Assembly: GCF_000224145.3 (NCBI RefSeq)
Contig: NC_020172.2
Coordinates: 67,001-131,000 of the forward strand
Direction: 5' to 3'
From: Ciona intestinalis
Taxonomy: Eukaryota; Chordata; Ascidiacea; Phlebobranchia; Cionidae
DNA: 64,000 nucleotides
Position 1 is the stretch's first letter. Each line of letters starts with the position of its first letter. Positions 1-14,311 of the stretch are shown here, piece by piece. The position numbers and the translations under genes were made by a program. The notes beneath the pieces are model-generated. The model ran no database searches and had not been told where the DNA came from. It worked only from the letters and a program-made list of their open reading frames with translations.

Positions 1-650
1 GGTCAAAAATTTTGCTGTTTGGTCGAAAAATAATTCAAAAACATGTAAAAAATGCTGTTTAATACAAACTTAAGGAACATTGCTGTGCATGCCACTTCTA
101 CTTGTTTGTTGACTGTTGTTGATAATGATAAATGCACGACTTTGTATTATGTAATGTTTACATTAATAGGGAAAAGCACACCCTTTAAAATTACTATGTT
201 TAATCATTAAGAACAATATTCAAAGTCGTGTTATTTTGGGGACTTGCATTGATGTTGAGCATAAACTTTACCAAATTGCAAGTAGGCAAAATCAGGGATT
301 TTAAATCAACTGGTAGAAGTAGTAGTGTAGGTACAGACATTCAAGAGGGCTGTCTGTTGTAGGCTGTAGAAGGAGTGACATACCCAGCAATAAAATTGCT
401 TTAAAAATCTTTATACGGTGAAATTTTGCTGTTAATATGTTTATATTATCATTATAATGTATAAGGAAAATAAATGGGTGAGCTGTGAGGTTTCAAATTG
501 CAAAGCAACCGTTTTAACTAAGTTTTGTAATGTTATTAGCTTTTCTGTGCAGTCTTACACTGTAAACAAGATTTGTTAATTCACATATAGATGCTACCAA
601 CTTTTAAGTTGTTTCCCAATTCACATCTAAATTTGACATATTTGGCTCAG

Positions 651-3600
651 AACACAATTGTTATTCAAGTGAACCATGGAGAAACTTTCACGATACAAAG
701 TGAGGATGGAACATATCGTAGTTACCGAGGTGAGCTTTATACGATTATTGTACATAGTAGCCATGTTTTGTTACCGTTACCAATACCATTAAAACCATTA
801 CGTCACAATCAGCACTATACACTATTACCATTCAATGGCACATGGTATATTGCCCCAGATGTTGCAATCACTTATGTTTAAAGTTGACATGTAAAGTAAA
901 GCATTTATATTATGTAGATTTATGTTTGAAATGTTTTCTTCACAGAACTTTCTTTCCAGTGACCCTAGTCATATGTTAGTTTGGCGTAATAAATAAGTTT
1001 TACACTAAATTTGAAATAGGTTTATGCTTTATCCTCTAAGCTTTTATCTTTTTTAATATCATTTTTTTGTTGTCAAGTTGCACTATACTGCATTGCGTTG
1101 TACTTGTTCTACCGTCTACAACATTATTGTTTTCTTTTTGTTTTTTTAATTTCCATTAAACTGCAATAGTTATGCTGAATGTTGTGTGCAAATTAGTTAA
1201 CTGTATAGTGAAAGAATTAAACATTTATATATGTATATATATATATATAAAAAAAACAGGAGTTACCACCTACAGAATATTTTTTTTTTTTTTGGAGTGG
1301 CAGGGAAATAGATAGAGTAAGCTATTAGCTGATGCTTTCGCTTATGACACATGGATCCCACACAGGTCCTGCTGATGTACCTATGACATCCCACAATGGA
1401 ATAATCCCCACCATATATGCACCACCGGGCTACATATCACAGGTTATTGAAACCAATGGAGAAAGGCGAGTTGTTGTTCTTCATGAAAACCATTCTAATA
1501 CTTTTAACCGCAACCAAAATAATGATCCAATCGTCCCCACCACTTATCAACATCGAGCAGTTCAACCACTACATGCATCCGTAAGTCAAGTAAGTTAATG
1601 TTTTTTATTTCTTTTTTTATCGACATGTTTCTATCACAAAAAAATTGCATATCGTGTTTGTTTTAGTAACTGTAAAAACATCATTCATACATATTAATCT
1701 AGGTATTTCTATATTATATATTCTCATATTTTACTATCTGTCTACCTGTTTGGCACCAACACAACCACTTTCTATGTTATTATTCTATGAATCATCCATC
1801 GTTAGTACAGCAGTTTCCATTTTGATTTAGCATGTGTCTGTGCTTAAAAATGTTTAAACTTCATATACATTATGTGTAAAATTAGTAATAATGAGCAACA
1901 TTTTGTAAACAGGTTGAGTGTCATGCTCATATAGTTACTTAATTGATTTGAAATGCTATTTATAATTGCCCATAAAGGAAGTCATTTTATTTTCAACAAT
2001 ATCTTGCGTGTGATCAAATGGAACTGTTTCAACAGGTTTTACCAGGCAGTAGTGAAGAGCAACTTGCATATGTACAGCGGCCATTGTTTGCCTCAAAAGG
2101 TAATGAAGGTGCAAGTATGTTGTGTGGCATTACCTAATACGTACAGCTCTTTTATGCATCCTACACTGCCCGAATAGAAGATTTGTGTGAACATGCTGTT
2201 ATTACAATTCCAATACAGCTCTTTTGGCAAATTAATTTTTTGTACCAACATTTCAAAAGCCTATTTAGGTTGCCTCCACCAGGGTCTGTTTTATAAATAT
2301 TTGACTTATAGTGCGGTGGTGGAACACGGAACGCCTGTAGAACATAATATACAAATTTTCTGATCGTGTTTTAAACAAATAACAACGGTCTATGGTAGTC
2401 ATAAGAAAACGGTTTTATAATTCTTTGAACCTTTTTTGTTTACTACCAAATGGTATAGAAAATAAAGTAAAAAGGCATCCCACTTTTCCCAGCATACTGT
2501 ACATTCAATTTCTAGACATGATATTAAAAATGTCATTAGCAAAATATTCTCAATTAAAGAGTCACTAATTTACTCACCACTAGTCAGTTATGTGCAGACG
2601 CTACTTATACCAAATATTGATTAAAACACAAACTTACTAAACAAAACATAAGCTAAGGATCAAAAAGGCATTTTAGAAAAATGAATTCATTTGTTGTTCA
2701 CACTGTTTCTGCTTAAGCAAAAAATGAAGTAACCAAATATATTTTTTAGATTGTAATGTTTACGATTCCATTCGTGATTGGTTGAGTGCTGTTTCCAAAC
2801 CACAGGTAAATGATCACTTAGTTTAACCATTACCATTGGTGAAAACAGGTTGGAATAAACAAAAAGTGTGACAAAACTAAATCGCAAACGGTGGTATATT
2901 CGCTATTCACTGTATTGTGTCTATCTATGTATATTATTTACCACTAAGGTTACAACTCACTGCTTTCATTGCCTGAGGTATTCAATGGTTATTACTCTGC
3001 TTGTATAAGTTACCTACCACTTGTGTATACTATGTAAACACATTTAGCACTTGTGTTCTATGTATACTGTAGAATGGATGGCAGATGCCGTATAATGCAT
3101 TTAAATATTCCAGATAGTTTTATTTTTTACATTAAACCATACAAAGTTATATTCTGAAAACCAAAACAATAATTGTTAATGAATGTTCTGCTTTTGTTCT
3201 CCTTGTTCATAATCTTATAACTCTGAATTCCTGAAATCCATTTAAAGAAAAACTATGTTAAACTACTAACTTTAACTTTTGTAGTTAGTACTAGTATATA
3301 TAATATATAAAAATAACTATTTATAACATATTAAACAAGAATTTATATCTGATATGAAACTATAGTAACACCTTAAATTATTCTAAGAAATTAATAAGGT
3401 AATAAATAATAATTGTAAAACTATTAATGTAAAAATGCAGACATTTTTTTTAACCATTTCAGGTGAAAACAGTGGAAGCAAGGAGTGTATTGGTATGTTG
3501 GGACCCGCTGCTACATATGAATGAAAGCTTTCATATTAACCAAACTAACATTGTGTACAAGTTGTGCCTCGGTGATATAAAGAATGGGCCATGTAACTTC

Positions 3601-6600
3601 AGTGACATATACTGGTAACATTTAGTTAGTTGTCATGTACTAACTATGTAGTATATAGTTTATATATTATCTTATCTTTAGTGGCAAGGAGTTGGAAAGA
3701 ATGGTTACTGATCTAAGACCAGCAACAAATTATTGTCTCAGGTTTGTCAATATACTGAAGCTATTTTCATGTTAAACATTTCTTTTGATGTTTTACCATA
3801 TTTTTGACCAAAACCATCTTATATTGTATTCTGCAACCATGGCATCATTGATTTAGTGGTAAAAAAATCAGTTAAATATATTCTCACAGATTGCAAGCAT
3901 TATATTTAAAGCACAGTGGAGAGTTTTCTCAAGTTACTGAGTTTCGTACATTAAGTTGCCGACCAGATACACCCGCACCACCCAAGGTTGCAAGCAAAAA
4001 CAAGAATTCTTTGCTTTTAAAGTGGATGGTGGGTTTATTATAATATATGCGGTTGTTGTTATATTGTGTTGGGTGGACTACTACATGGCTTTTTAAAATA
4101 TGAACTGTCAGTTCAGTATAAATATTTTGCTACCAGACGTGAAATTATACAGAGGAAAAACTTTAAAAACACTGTTAAATAAAGTGTGTAAAACGCAAAC
4201 AGTTTGACAAACAAGTGTATTGAAATACTGCATCGAATAAAAAAACATAAAAATATACAAGTTTTGTGTTTTTAGACACCAAATGATAATGGAGAAAAAA
4301 TATTTCGTTATCATCTTGAATGGGATGGTGGAAACTCCGGCTCAGCATTTACATTGCTCTACCAAGGACATCAGAAACAATATAAAGTTGTTCGATTGAA
4401 ACCATCGCAAGAATACAAGTTTCGACTGGCAGGGGAAAATAAAATAGGGATTAGGTTTGAAATTCATTTAGAATTATTTAGTTTGTATAAATCTGTTCCT
4501 ACATCAATATTATACTACATACCAACTTATTGAAGTTATAATCAGTGTTACTTTCATCAGGGTAAATTAAATTTAATGGCTGAGGCGTTAATAAGCTAAA
4601 AAACATAAATGCATTCAATCATAATAACAACAGTGATATTGACCACTAAAATAAATAAATACTACAAAACAACAATCATTAAAACAGGCTATGGGTAAAA
4701 ATATGAACCTGCTATATCTAACAGCAAACTACCTGTATAAATAACTTACTGTAAATATGTATTTGTTGTATAATATTACAGTGAATGGAGCACAGTAGTG
4801 AAGTTTCACACACAAGATTCTGTACCAGGTCGGCCAGAAGCACCCAGGTTGACAAAAGCAATGGTAAACAGTTTAACATTAGATTGGAAGAAGTCTGGAT
4901 CAAATGTTACTGGTTACACCCTTGAAAAATATGATGAGTCAAATGACTATGGGTTCATGCCAGAATTCGATGGTTTGGATACCAAATTTATCGTCAAAGA
5001 TTTAGCGCGTAGCTCACATTATAGATTCAGGGTAAGATGTTTTTATAACTTTTTTATACGAAATTGATTAGAATCATGATCTTTTATCGATTAGGAAATA
5101 ATTGTTTGTCTTTACTATTAACGTGATTACCATAAATACAACATACGATATACATGCTTCAATATTTATGTAATTAACACTTAAACAAAGACAGTTTATG
5201 TAAAGATGGGGATACACAAGGTAAAATGTAAAATTATTTATTCATATTAAATATGCTTTATAGCCATGTTTTGAAAAAAACTTTATGAAAATCATGTTGA
5301 TGGGATATTTCACATTTAGATGATTAGTTTAAACTAAAAAGACGTTACCGTTATTTTAAACAGCTACTTTCGCTAATGAACCTTTCTTTAGGAATTCAGT
5401 GTAACACTAAATAACATGTTTATAGTTATGTGCATACAACAAGGAAGGTTGTAGCAAATGGAGCGACATTGTATCGTTTGTTACATGTCCAGATGTCCCA
5501 TCTCCCCCACCCAAACCTTTCGTTGTTGGGAAAGTAAATTCAAAATTCTGTAAAATATCATGGGGTAAGTAGGATACAAAGTCATATGGAATACTGTGTT
5601 TGCTTATGTTTGAAAAATGGCAGATGTCTTCCCTTTATCTATGTTTACTTAAGATTGTGTATTCATTAATATTGTGCTCTTATAAACGTCTTAATAAAGA
5701 AACACCTTTAACTAGTTAACTGCCTTGCTACATTTATTCTACCATGGCAATACATACTATAATTTGAATACAATAGAATATAGATGTATTTTTAATATAG
5801 CCATAGCCATGAAGTTTTAAAGCTAATAATCCCCAAAACTTAAGACCACTCAAACCCACAAGAGACACAATCAAACCAAGGCCAACTAAGGGAGTTGAAA
5901 AGCAATGACAATGACCATACTTTATATAGTCTAACCTTAACTATTAACTGCGTTTTTGTAAGTGACGCTGTGACTTTGAATTGTGTGGAGAGTATGTGAC
6001 ACATAGTTATAATACACAGATACACCACATGATGATGGAGGTTCACCAGTCAACAATTACATTGTTGAAATGTCACAAGAGAAGAACAAACCAATGGATG
6101 TTGTTTACACTGGTTTGAACAAGGAATGTCTTCTTGATGAATTACATCCAGGTTAATATTCAATTGGTTCTAAAAAATTGTCGTAGCAAAGGCCAGGAAT
6201 TGAAGTAGCGAGTCCAGGAAAGGCACAGCTGCTACAAAGCTTAAAAGTCAGCAGTTTTTATTTAGGCTCTTTTACTCCAATAGTTGGGGGAAAATAATGT
6301 TACATGTACTTGTGAGTTTTTGTATGGTGATTGGAAATAATAGTCAGGCATGTGCCGAAGTTCATCGGGGTGAATAAAGCAGAAAAATAGGCTTCTGTTT
6401 TTTGTTTAGTATAGGTGACGCTTAGTCATGAGCATTAAGCTCGTGTTTATCTCGGCACATACCTACTAATGACATTACAAATAGCAAACAAATTTTACCA
6501 AACCAAATGGTGAATATATATGCTGTGATTGGTAATAATCTTTTGAGACTCACGTTTAACATCAATATGTCCCATCCTAGGTCATTCGTATCGTGTTCGT

Positions 6601-9600
6601 GTCTTCTGTGTCACACTCGGTGGTCGAAGCTTACCATCCGATGTATTATCTTTCACCACTTCTCCTGTTGTGCCGGGTGTATGCAACCCACCCATGCTTG
6701 CTATGCGACCAAAGGCTACGTGTATTAATATTAAATGGAGTAAGTTGTTAACTTGTTATACATGTACAGTAGCAGTGGTTCAGCCAGGAGGGGTTATGGA
6801 GGTCTTGAACTTTGATCTAGATTTAAAAGTCTTTTTTTACAAACTGGAGCAGGGATTCTAAAACTTTTTAAAGCACGTCCCTCATTGAAGATCCCAACAT
6901 GAAACTAATTATATAATTATTGTCAACAGAATCACCTTTGTACACTGGAGGGGCCAATGTGACCTCATATGATGTTCGTTGTATCCCAACCAATGAAATG
7001 GGGTCACGTGAACCAAGCATGTCATATTCTGGCAAAGAAACTGATGCTCTTGTCTCGAATCTTAAACCAGGAACCAAATATTCATTTTCACTGCGTGCGC
7101 TCAACTGTGTTGGGGTAGATATTTTGAGTAATGTTCTTGTTTAGAAGCAATATTTAAAAATTATTATTAAATCATACATGTTATGAACCTATCTTTTGAC
7201 AGTTGAAGTTAACAAAATAAATGGGCAAGGATTAGGACTCTAGAGGTTGTACTTCACCTTGCGGAAACTTGAATAGAACCGCATTTAACAGCAAATTCTA
7301 CATTAAATGGAGTTTCTAATTTTTACTTTTGAGTTGCATACTTTTGTTGTAATTATGTATTGAGTTAATTTTGATTTTGAAGATTCACTGATCCGCATAA
7401 TTTGTTTTGAAGTTTTACCGGTTCATAAGCTAAAAAGGTTGAGAACCAATAAGTTAGAATGCACAAGCTGTTGGTTGGAACTTAAAATTATAAATTGTCA
7501 AATTTGTCAACCTTGATGCCCGATTAAATGTGTATTGCAGTAGAATTATAAACTCACAATAGAATAAACAAAAATAAATTAACTGTAATTAATTGGCAGG
7601 CTGGTGAGTGGTCTGAATGGTTAGAAGTGGTATCAAGTGCTTCTGCACCAGACAAACCAGACGTACCATGTGTTGTATGTATGGATTCTACTACTGCTCG
7701 ACTCTCATGGATGGTTTGTTTATTATAACGTTTTACTTTCCAAACCCATTATTAACACTTCATATTTTATACTTATTTCTACTAAAAAATCCCCTTTTCA
7801 TTTTTCTTATAACAAGTTGCTCTTAAGTCAAAATTACAACTTATAAAGTTTTTGTTAATTTAGTAAACTTTGGGAGACACTGAGCTCTTGTGATTTAATC
7901 TTATTTTGTTAATTAACATTCATGTGAAAAATGATAAATTCAATCATAATAAATTTTATTTCTAGTTGGTTAAGTTTGTTATTGTGTGATTAGTGTAATT
8001 AATTTGTTAAGGTACAATTCCACATTTCATGAAAGCAAAGTTAATTTAAAGCTTGAAAAAATTACCCTGCAACCCCACAAGACAATTAAATTTACTTCAC
8101 TGCCATGTATTTACATACGGTAGCAACCTGCGTTGTAGCTTGTGTCACACCAATCTAATGCTGCACATATATTATGCAAATTCCAATAATTTTACATTTG
8201 ATTGTGTAAACATAATAAGAACCTTCATACTCATACACAGAATACACCTGATAATGGATCGTCTATCAGTGGATATGAAATAAACTGGGGAAGTGTTGAA
8301 AGTTCACTGACCTCATATTTCACTGAATCTGTTACTTCTTACACCATCCATGGTTTAACACCAAACACCTTGTATTACTTTACCTTGCAAGTAAGCATAA
8401 GATATGTCGTATATGATAAAATTGTTTTAATATAAAACTTCTTTACTGTTATGTGACATGTCTGATATTTAGAGATAAAATTGTGATATCACCGGATAAT
8501 TCATTCACTCAGTACAGTTAGTCATCTCTCTCTATACCATGATCAATCTAACCCAACAACCCAAAGTTCACCTGCCAGTTAAAACTCACATGTTTTACAT
8601 GACTGTGGATTTCATGTGTAAATAATTTATAAAAGGAACCAAAGGAACCGCTGGTTAAAAACATTGTATATACTTGTCTGTCTACCATAATGTTAACTTC
8701 ACAGTAAAATATTTTCTTTTGTATTTTTCTGGAAAAATTTTAGATGTGTGACGTGTGTTGCTATTATTTTCCACTACTACTATTTTTTAGCCAAACAAAT
8801 ACAGGTTTTGTGATAATGAGCTAGTAAAGCTACATGTTAACATTTGCTTTAATGTTGAACTGACCACTACTAGTGAAAAAAATAAACGCTTTAACGTTCT
8901 GCAATATTGCATGTGTTGCACTGTAAAGTTATAAGTCTGTCATCAACAGGCAGTGAACAAAGCTGGCAAAAGTGTTGTGTCCGATGTTGGGCAAGTGATC
9001 ACACCACACGATGTGCCTCACATGGTGACCAATATAAAAGTGGTTAGTGTTGATGATGCGTTCAATATTTCTTGGGATGAACCACAAAACAATGGCTCAA
9101 TTATTACTTTATACACCTTGTACTTAAAACACGAAGATGGTAACGAAGAAGTTATAAATGTTGATGTCGAAACAAAGGAATATCTCGTCAATGATTTTAT
9201 ACCAGATACTACATACAGGTGAGCATGTTTTCAAAAGTCATATTTTTAAAGTATAAAATACTTATACTTTAAGTTTAATAAAAGTTTGGATATGCCGATG
9301 CCACTACTTTGTGGTTTACAGTTTTGTTCAACAGGACACAAAAACCAAGCTAAAATTAATTCAAAACACAATTTTTTATACATTTGGCATGTAAGTTTAT
9401 AAAAAAGGGTAGAAATTGTACAGTATCAGTTAAAACCTTATTAAATATCACTGTAGTGACCTGCTTTCATACACATTTACAGCGAAGGTATTTTATTGCC
9501 TTAATGCAGTGGATACTAAAAGGCTGTTTAAATTAGGTCATACAGAAACAAACTATGTGTATGAGGCAAGGAATATGGTGAATGGTGTGTATAGTACACC

Positions 9601-11360
9601 CTGTTATAAGTAATATTATTTTCATATGTTCTCCCAGGATAAAGGTTTCTGCCAGAAATGAGATTGGAGAAAGTCCGATAAGTCAACCAGTTGTTTATCA
9701 AACAAATCCAACACGACCTGAACCACCAACATTAACCTGTGTTCAATATTCTGCCACTAGTTTAAAGCTAAATTGGGGAGAAAAATCAAACAAAGCAGTT
9801 TCATATTTGCTGCAGATAAGGGACAAACATGGAAGGTAGTTTGGAGTGATGTTTGGTTTTGTTAAACAGAGTTAATCTTTGCTTATCCCATCTAGTTGGA
9901 AAATATAGTGGGGGTGGGGAAAATGGGACACCTTTAGCACATAGTATCCAAATATTCTGATCGTGTTTTAAACAATTAACAACGGTGCATGGGAGTTGTG
10001 AACATACAGTTTCATAGGTCTTCGAACGTTTTTTGCTTACTACCAAATTGGAGGAGAAATTGGAATGAACAGGTGTTCCATCTTCCCCCACCCTAATATA
10101 TATTTATTTAAATCTGAATGAATAATCAGACAAAACTGAAATTTGATAGTTGAAATTAAAAAATGCAGGAATCAAAAACAGCAATGGGTGAAATGATAAT
10201 TACTCCACAAAGTAAATTCTAAAATAAAAGTTTTATTATTGTAGTATAAAGTTTGAACAAATAATCAATTTTGTTTTAATGAGATAATTAAGCTGTGTAA
10301 CTCATTCTTTATATTCTCTTTGGTTACATTGGTTTGTATTTGAAGGTTCATTACAATATACCACGGTTCAAGCTGCAACTATCGCATAAACAGATTGGCA
10401 GAAAACACATCTTATAAATTCCGTATCAATGCTACCAATAAAGAAGGACCTGGACCATTTTCGATTGAGTATTCTTTCACCACAACCATACTGTGTCCAG
10501 GAACTATGGAACGTAAGATCTTAAATATTGTAATCTGTTTGTTTTCGCATTGCCTGCTTTTTATGCCGAAAATAAACTGCTCTCTGACGCCTTAGATACC
10601 ATTTAAGATTGTAAAAAAAATTAAATTCTGTCATTCTATTTTCAGCACCTACCGTAAACAATATAACTTCAAGTACATGTGAAATATCATGGAGTGCATG
10701 TGATGTTACGAAGGGAGATGATATTAAGTATAGACTTTGTTTGGAAGATGGTTCAACAACCAAGGTAAATATGTGAAGCACTGCACCTTGGAAAGTACAA
10801 CAAAAATAAAACTTGTCACAATAAACCAATAGTTGATACAAGGTTATGTCAACTATTTTACATACAATTTGATGTAATCAAAGAAAATGAAAAGCAGGTG
10901 TTTATAGATAATATTTTGTACCATAGTTGTGTCTTCCATCCGTCAACACATTGGAATAGTATTGTATATTTTGTAAATTACTTTGTAATATTTCAACTAG
11001 GTGATGATGTACAGCCAGTGTTGCTGCTTGCTTGACTATTTAGAACCAACTACGAAATACAAAGTGCGTGTAGCTGCTGTTCGTGTGGTCAGCAATGAAT
11101 CAATGTTGGTTGGTCCCTACAGCGTGGTTACATCCTTTCAAACCCCATCCCATTCCTCTGATGATACAAATCTACTGAGTGAATCACCCTCTAAGCAAAC
11201 AAATTGTAGCTCACATGTGGCAGCAGAGAGCACAGAGTTCCACATCAATAGCAAACCTGAATTTGTATCTGATGAAAGGATGCCTGTTATATTATTAGCG
11301 TTTTATGTCATTTCAGCCATAATGATTGCGTTTATTGCTCAATTTGCATTTATTGAGTAA
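651..11360 (+). CDS. FNDC3: Fibronectin type III domain-containing protein 3 (FNDC3A/B-like), 5' partial
   Basis: Twenty exons join in phase: 651-729, 1366-1580 (or 1589), 2036-2099, 2750-2805, 3463-3614, 3682-3741, 3890-4028, 4276-4454, 4782-5031, 5426-5564, 6020-6151, 6581-6739, 6930-7114, 7600-7713, 8241-8390, 8950-9218, 9638-9835, 10346-10512, 10646-10764, 11001-11360. The start of the protein lacks an obvious methionine exon, so it is probably upstream of the window. The N-terminal part has the FNDC3 signatures IQVNHGETFTI and PTIYAPPGYISQVIE. A run of about nine FN3 repeats follows, with typical LxPxTxYxFRxxAxNxxG strands. The last exon ends in a hydrophobic segment (VILLAFYVISAIMIAFIAQF) only four residues from the stop, the tail anchor expected of this family, which places the repeats on the cytosolic face of an internal membrane. 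The molecular role of FNDC3 proteins is poorly defined. Vertebrates have two paralogues; I cannot say which is closer. Confidence 0.93.
2307..2502. repeat. Short inverted-repeat element (about 200-bp family), degraded copy
   Basis: This stretch shares its core (ctgatcgtgttttaaaca, then aacaacggt, then ttgtttactaccaaat) with 9902-10105 and with 62593-62720. The ends are decayed forms of the gggtgggg...ccccaccc termini seen in the better copy. It sits in an FNDC3 intron. Confidence 0.6.
9902..10105. repeat. Short inverted-repeat element (about 200-bp family), best copy
   Basis: The left end reads tatagtgggggtggggaaaa and the right end ttcccccaccctaatatat, so the termini are inverted repeats flanked by TA-rich sequence. 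There is no coding capacity. The same terminal motif (gtagggtgggggaagatggg) caps a second, longer family in this window (see 19750-20460). It lies in an FNDC3 intron. The pattern fits a non-autonomous DNA transposon (MITE); the superfamily is not assigned. Confidence 0.7.
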
Positions 11361-14311
11361 AATTAAGTTTCTGCTTTATGGTGTATATAGTACAAATTTA
11401 TCCATTTATCATGTCCAACATGGGAAAAATATTTTAAATTAGATTTTGACAAAATGATAAAACTTGTTTATTGTGGCTGAGTGCCTTATGTTTTCATATG
11501 TGTCCTACAATTTTATGTTCTAGCTGTAACCACACAAGAGTTTCAGCTGTGTAGTGGACGTATGGGTGCTAATGTATAATAATATGTGTATATTTATTGT
11601 TGATAGTTGTTACTTGGTAAAGCATGCTGCTGCTTCCATGTATACTCCTAGCTTTTACCGATGATTGGCTACAATATTTGTGCAATCTTGTATATTCCGT
11701 TACAACTTAAAGTATTACGTGATAAGGGTCTTACTGCCGATTCCGGCTGTGTTGAGATAGTTTTAGTGCAATGAAACATTTTAACAACATACATTTTATA
11801 TTACACTATTTTTTATTTTCTAACGTTTCAACCATCTCATCAAAGCGTGTCTTTTTGCCACAGGTGTTTCATTAAAGTTTACTTACAATTCGCCAGTCAT
11901 CTATCAGTTCCTGCATCAGTAACATTTTTATTTCGTACACTAATTGTAAAAAACTAATGTGTCATTAGTGTAACATATGGTCGTAATATATTTGTGTATT
12001 ACAATAAACACACAGAAAAAATGTGAAACGTTACTTAACATCTACTGACACCAATGACATGTTCTGTGCACACATATTATCGGGTAAAATGATATAGTTT
12101 TATCGCGTGTCTGAAATATCTAATGTTCGTCACTTAAATGTGGGTAGGATCATAGATAACTAAACACGTGGGTAAAACGCAAAACCCCTGCGTTTTCTGT
12201 ATACAAATTTAGTGACAAGAATATATATTTATTATATTTATCACAGCATCGTGGGAAAGGTGTATTATATTGCGTACTACACCTTATAGACATTGGGTTG
12301 AAGCAATCGTCGTTTATGTGCCCTCTCGCCAAAGGAGACAAACATACAAGCTCACTATGGTGGTGTATCAGCATGAAGCTTCCTGAACATTACGTATTCC
12401 CGTCTAGGAGCGCTGTCTTTCTTTTTGGCTACGCTAACAACTTATCGAAGTAAAACTTTAAGCAACGGTTCTTATTCAGAACACAATTCTGGTCGTCAAA
12501 AAGATTACTAAACAAAACTTCAAACAACTCCCTTACGCGATGTGTTTGTTTTCAGATACTCTCGTAAAGTTAATTCAATTCTCATTTCGAATGTTTTATT
12601 TATTTAGTGATAGACAGGGTTCACATTGAAAATACAAATACCTAACTCACCACTTCGAACAATTTGGAGTCTGTTGGTTCACAATCACGCTGTATAATAA
12701 TGCGCTCACACAACGCAAGCAACAGTAACAAATATTATATACAATATATTACTATGGGCAATTTCGCGGTAATTCATGAAGTCTGGGAGCTTACAGTGAA
12801 GTGGGGTAACCACTTTCAGTTGGTGAGTTGTTTGACGTGTTTGTCAACCGACAGCGAGAAACGTGGGTTACAGATATCCTTTACCTTAAAACATAAACAA
12901 GATACTTCCCACTATGGTTCGAGATGACGTAACACTGGCGAATAACAACATTAAGTTAAAGCGAGTTGGGTCCAACATTAACCTGTGCGCCCCCAAACCA
13001 ACAACATCGCAAGAATTCAAGTCTTTATTGTTTGGGAGTATTAATAAATAGGACCAGATCATGTAGCGAGTGGGGGCGACGCCACGCGTTTTGCAATTCG
13101 TGTGTCAGATTGCGGTTGATTATTAAAATATTGAAAAGGGTTTCCAATGTAACAAGTGATTTTGTAAGCGCCTTAGCGGGTTGAGCAGTTGAACGATGAA
13201 ATATAAATGTTTCCTGCAGATGTGTCGATGATGAATACGAGCAATGTTTACCGATAAAAACCGTCGCACAGCTATTCGTTAATTTTAAAAGCCGTGACGT
13301 ACGAAAACGGAAACACTGTTCTAGAAACCGTGGTGACGTCACAAAGCGGTAAAGCGAGGTCGATGTTAAGATCGATAAGCGGCATCCATATTAGTTTAAC
13401 AACTGCGTATCCCAACGCCAAACATTCGACGCTATGGCGCAACAAGCATTCTAGACAAATACATGATACGAAGAATAATAAAAAATCGACGTAAAAAGAA
13501 AGTGGGGAAAGCGGCAACTCTTATTGCACACGCCACTAAACCAAGATCACGAGCAAGTTGCGAAATCTCGCGAACTCGATTGATTGACGAAATGTTCGAA
13601 AACGTAAATCTGTTTCTGCTTCGAGCGAATTCGATTTTATTGTTTTAGCTGTGGACCAATGCGAACGTGATAGAGATGAAAGTACTGCAGCGGGTTTTAA
13701 TAATTGTAAAAATACGTGACTGTAGCTCCCACGTTTAAACTTAAAAAGAGAAACGCAATTCAAAACGAGGGTTGTGAAAGTGCACATTACTATTAACGTG
13801 GAATTGCCCAATAATTCATTGATTTCATCAGAAAATAGGAACAAACAAAAATCCTCTAAACGCAACAATTTTCTAATAATATCCACGATAATAACCCATG
13901 GCCTGTCATCAGCATTACAACACAAAGCTAACATTTTTCACGACTAACATAGAATGCAAAGTAGTTGCGGGGCGTACGATTAATCGGATATGTCAATGAA
14001 GATTGTATACATACTAGACAATATCTTTGTATCCATAACTGTGTGGCAACTTTTGCTGACAAGAGTGAAAAATGTTGTGGTTTAGTTTTAGATAGATGAA
14101 CAACAAACGTACAAACACAAAATTTTCACACAAGGGTACAGCCTGGTGGTTTAGCAAGAGCTTTGCTGGGGTGCATAAAGCTGGCACCCATTTCAGAACA
14201 CAACAGAGTATGCCGGGTTATACCGCTGATTGTTTTGTTTGTCCTTGCAAGCTTAGTTGCGGCCGACCATGCAATAGAAACGTTGAACAGCAACATATAG
14301 CTCCTGTATTG
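11361..14311. other. Intergenic region between FNDC3 and GNB 3' ends, CpG-rich in the middle
   Basis: The first 650 bases are probably FNDC3 3' UTR; candidate polyadenylation hexamers are ATTAAA at 11871 and AATAAA at 12003. From about 12350 to 14000 the base composition changes: CpG dinucleotides become frequent and a full TGACGTCA palindrome lies at 13334-13341. Open frames exist on both strands (the longest is 132 codons, minus, 13536-13934), but none shows a domain, a signal peptide or convincing splice partners. I do not call a gene here. Confidence 0.5.

Noticed and set aside
591..650. ATG at 591 as the FNDC3 start
   Set aside because: The stretch ends in a good 3' splice site (tttggctcag) and its 20 residues do not resemble FNDC3 N-termini; family similarity begins exactly at 651. 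A trans-spliced start at 591 remains possible.
13536..13934. 132-codon minus-strand frame as a gene
   Set aside because: No domain, signal or splice context; overlapping frames of similar length exist on the other strand, as expected in a less AT-rich stretch.
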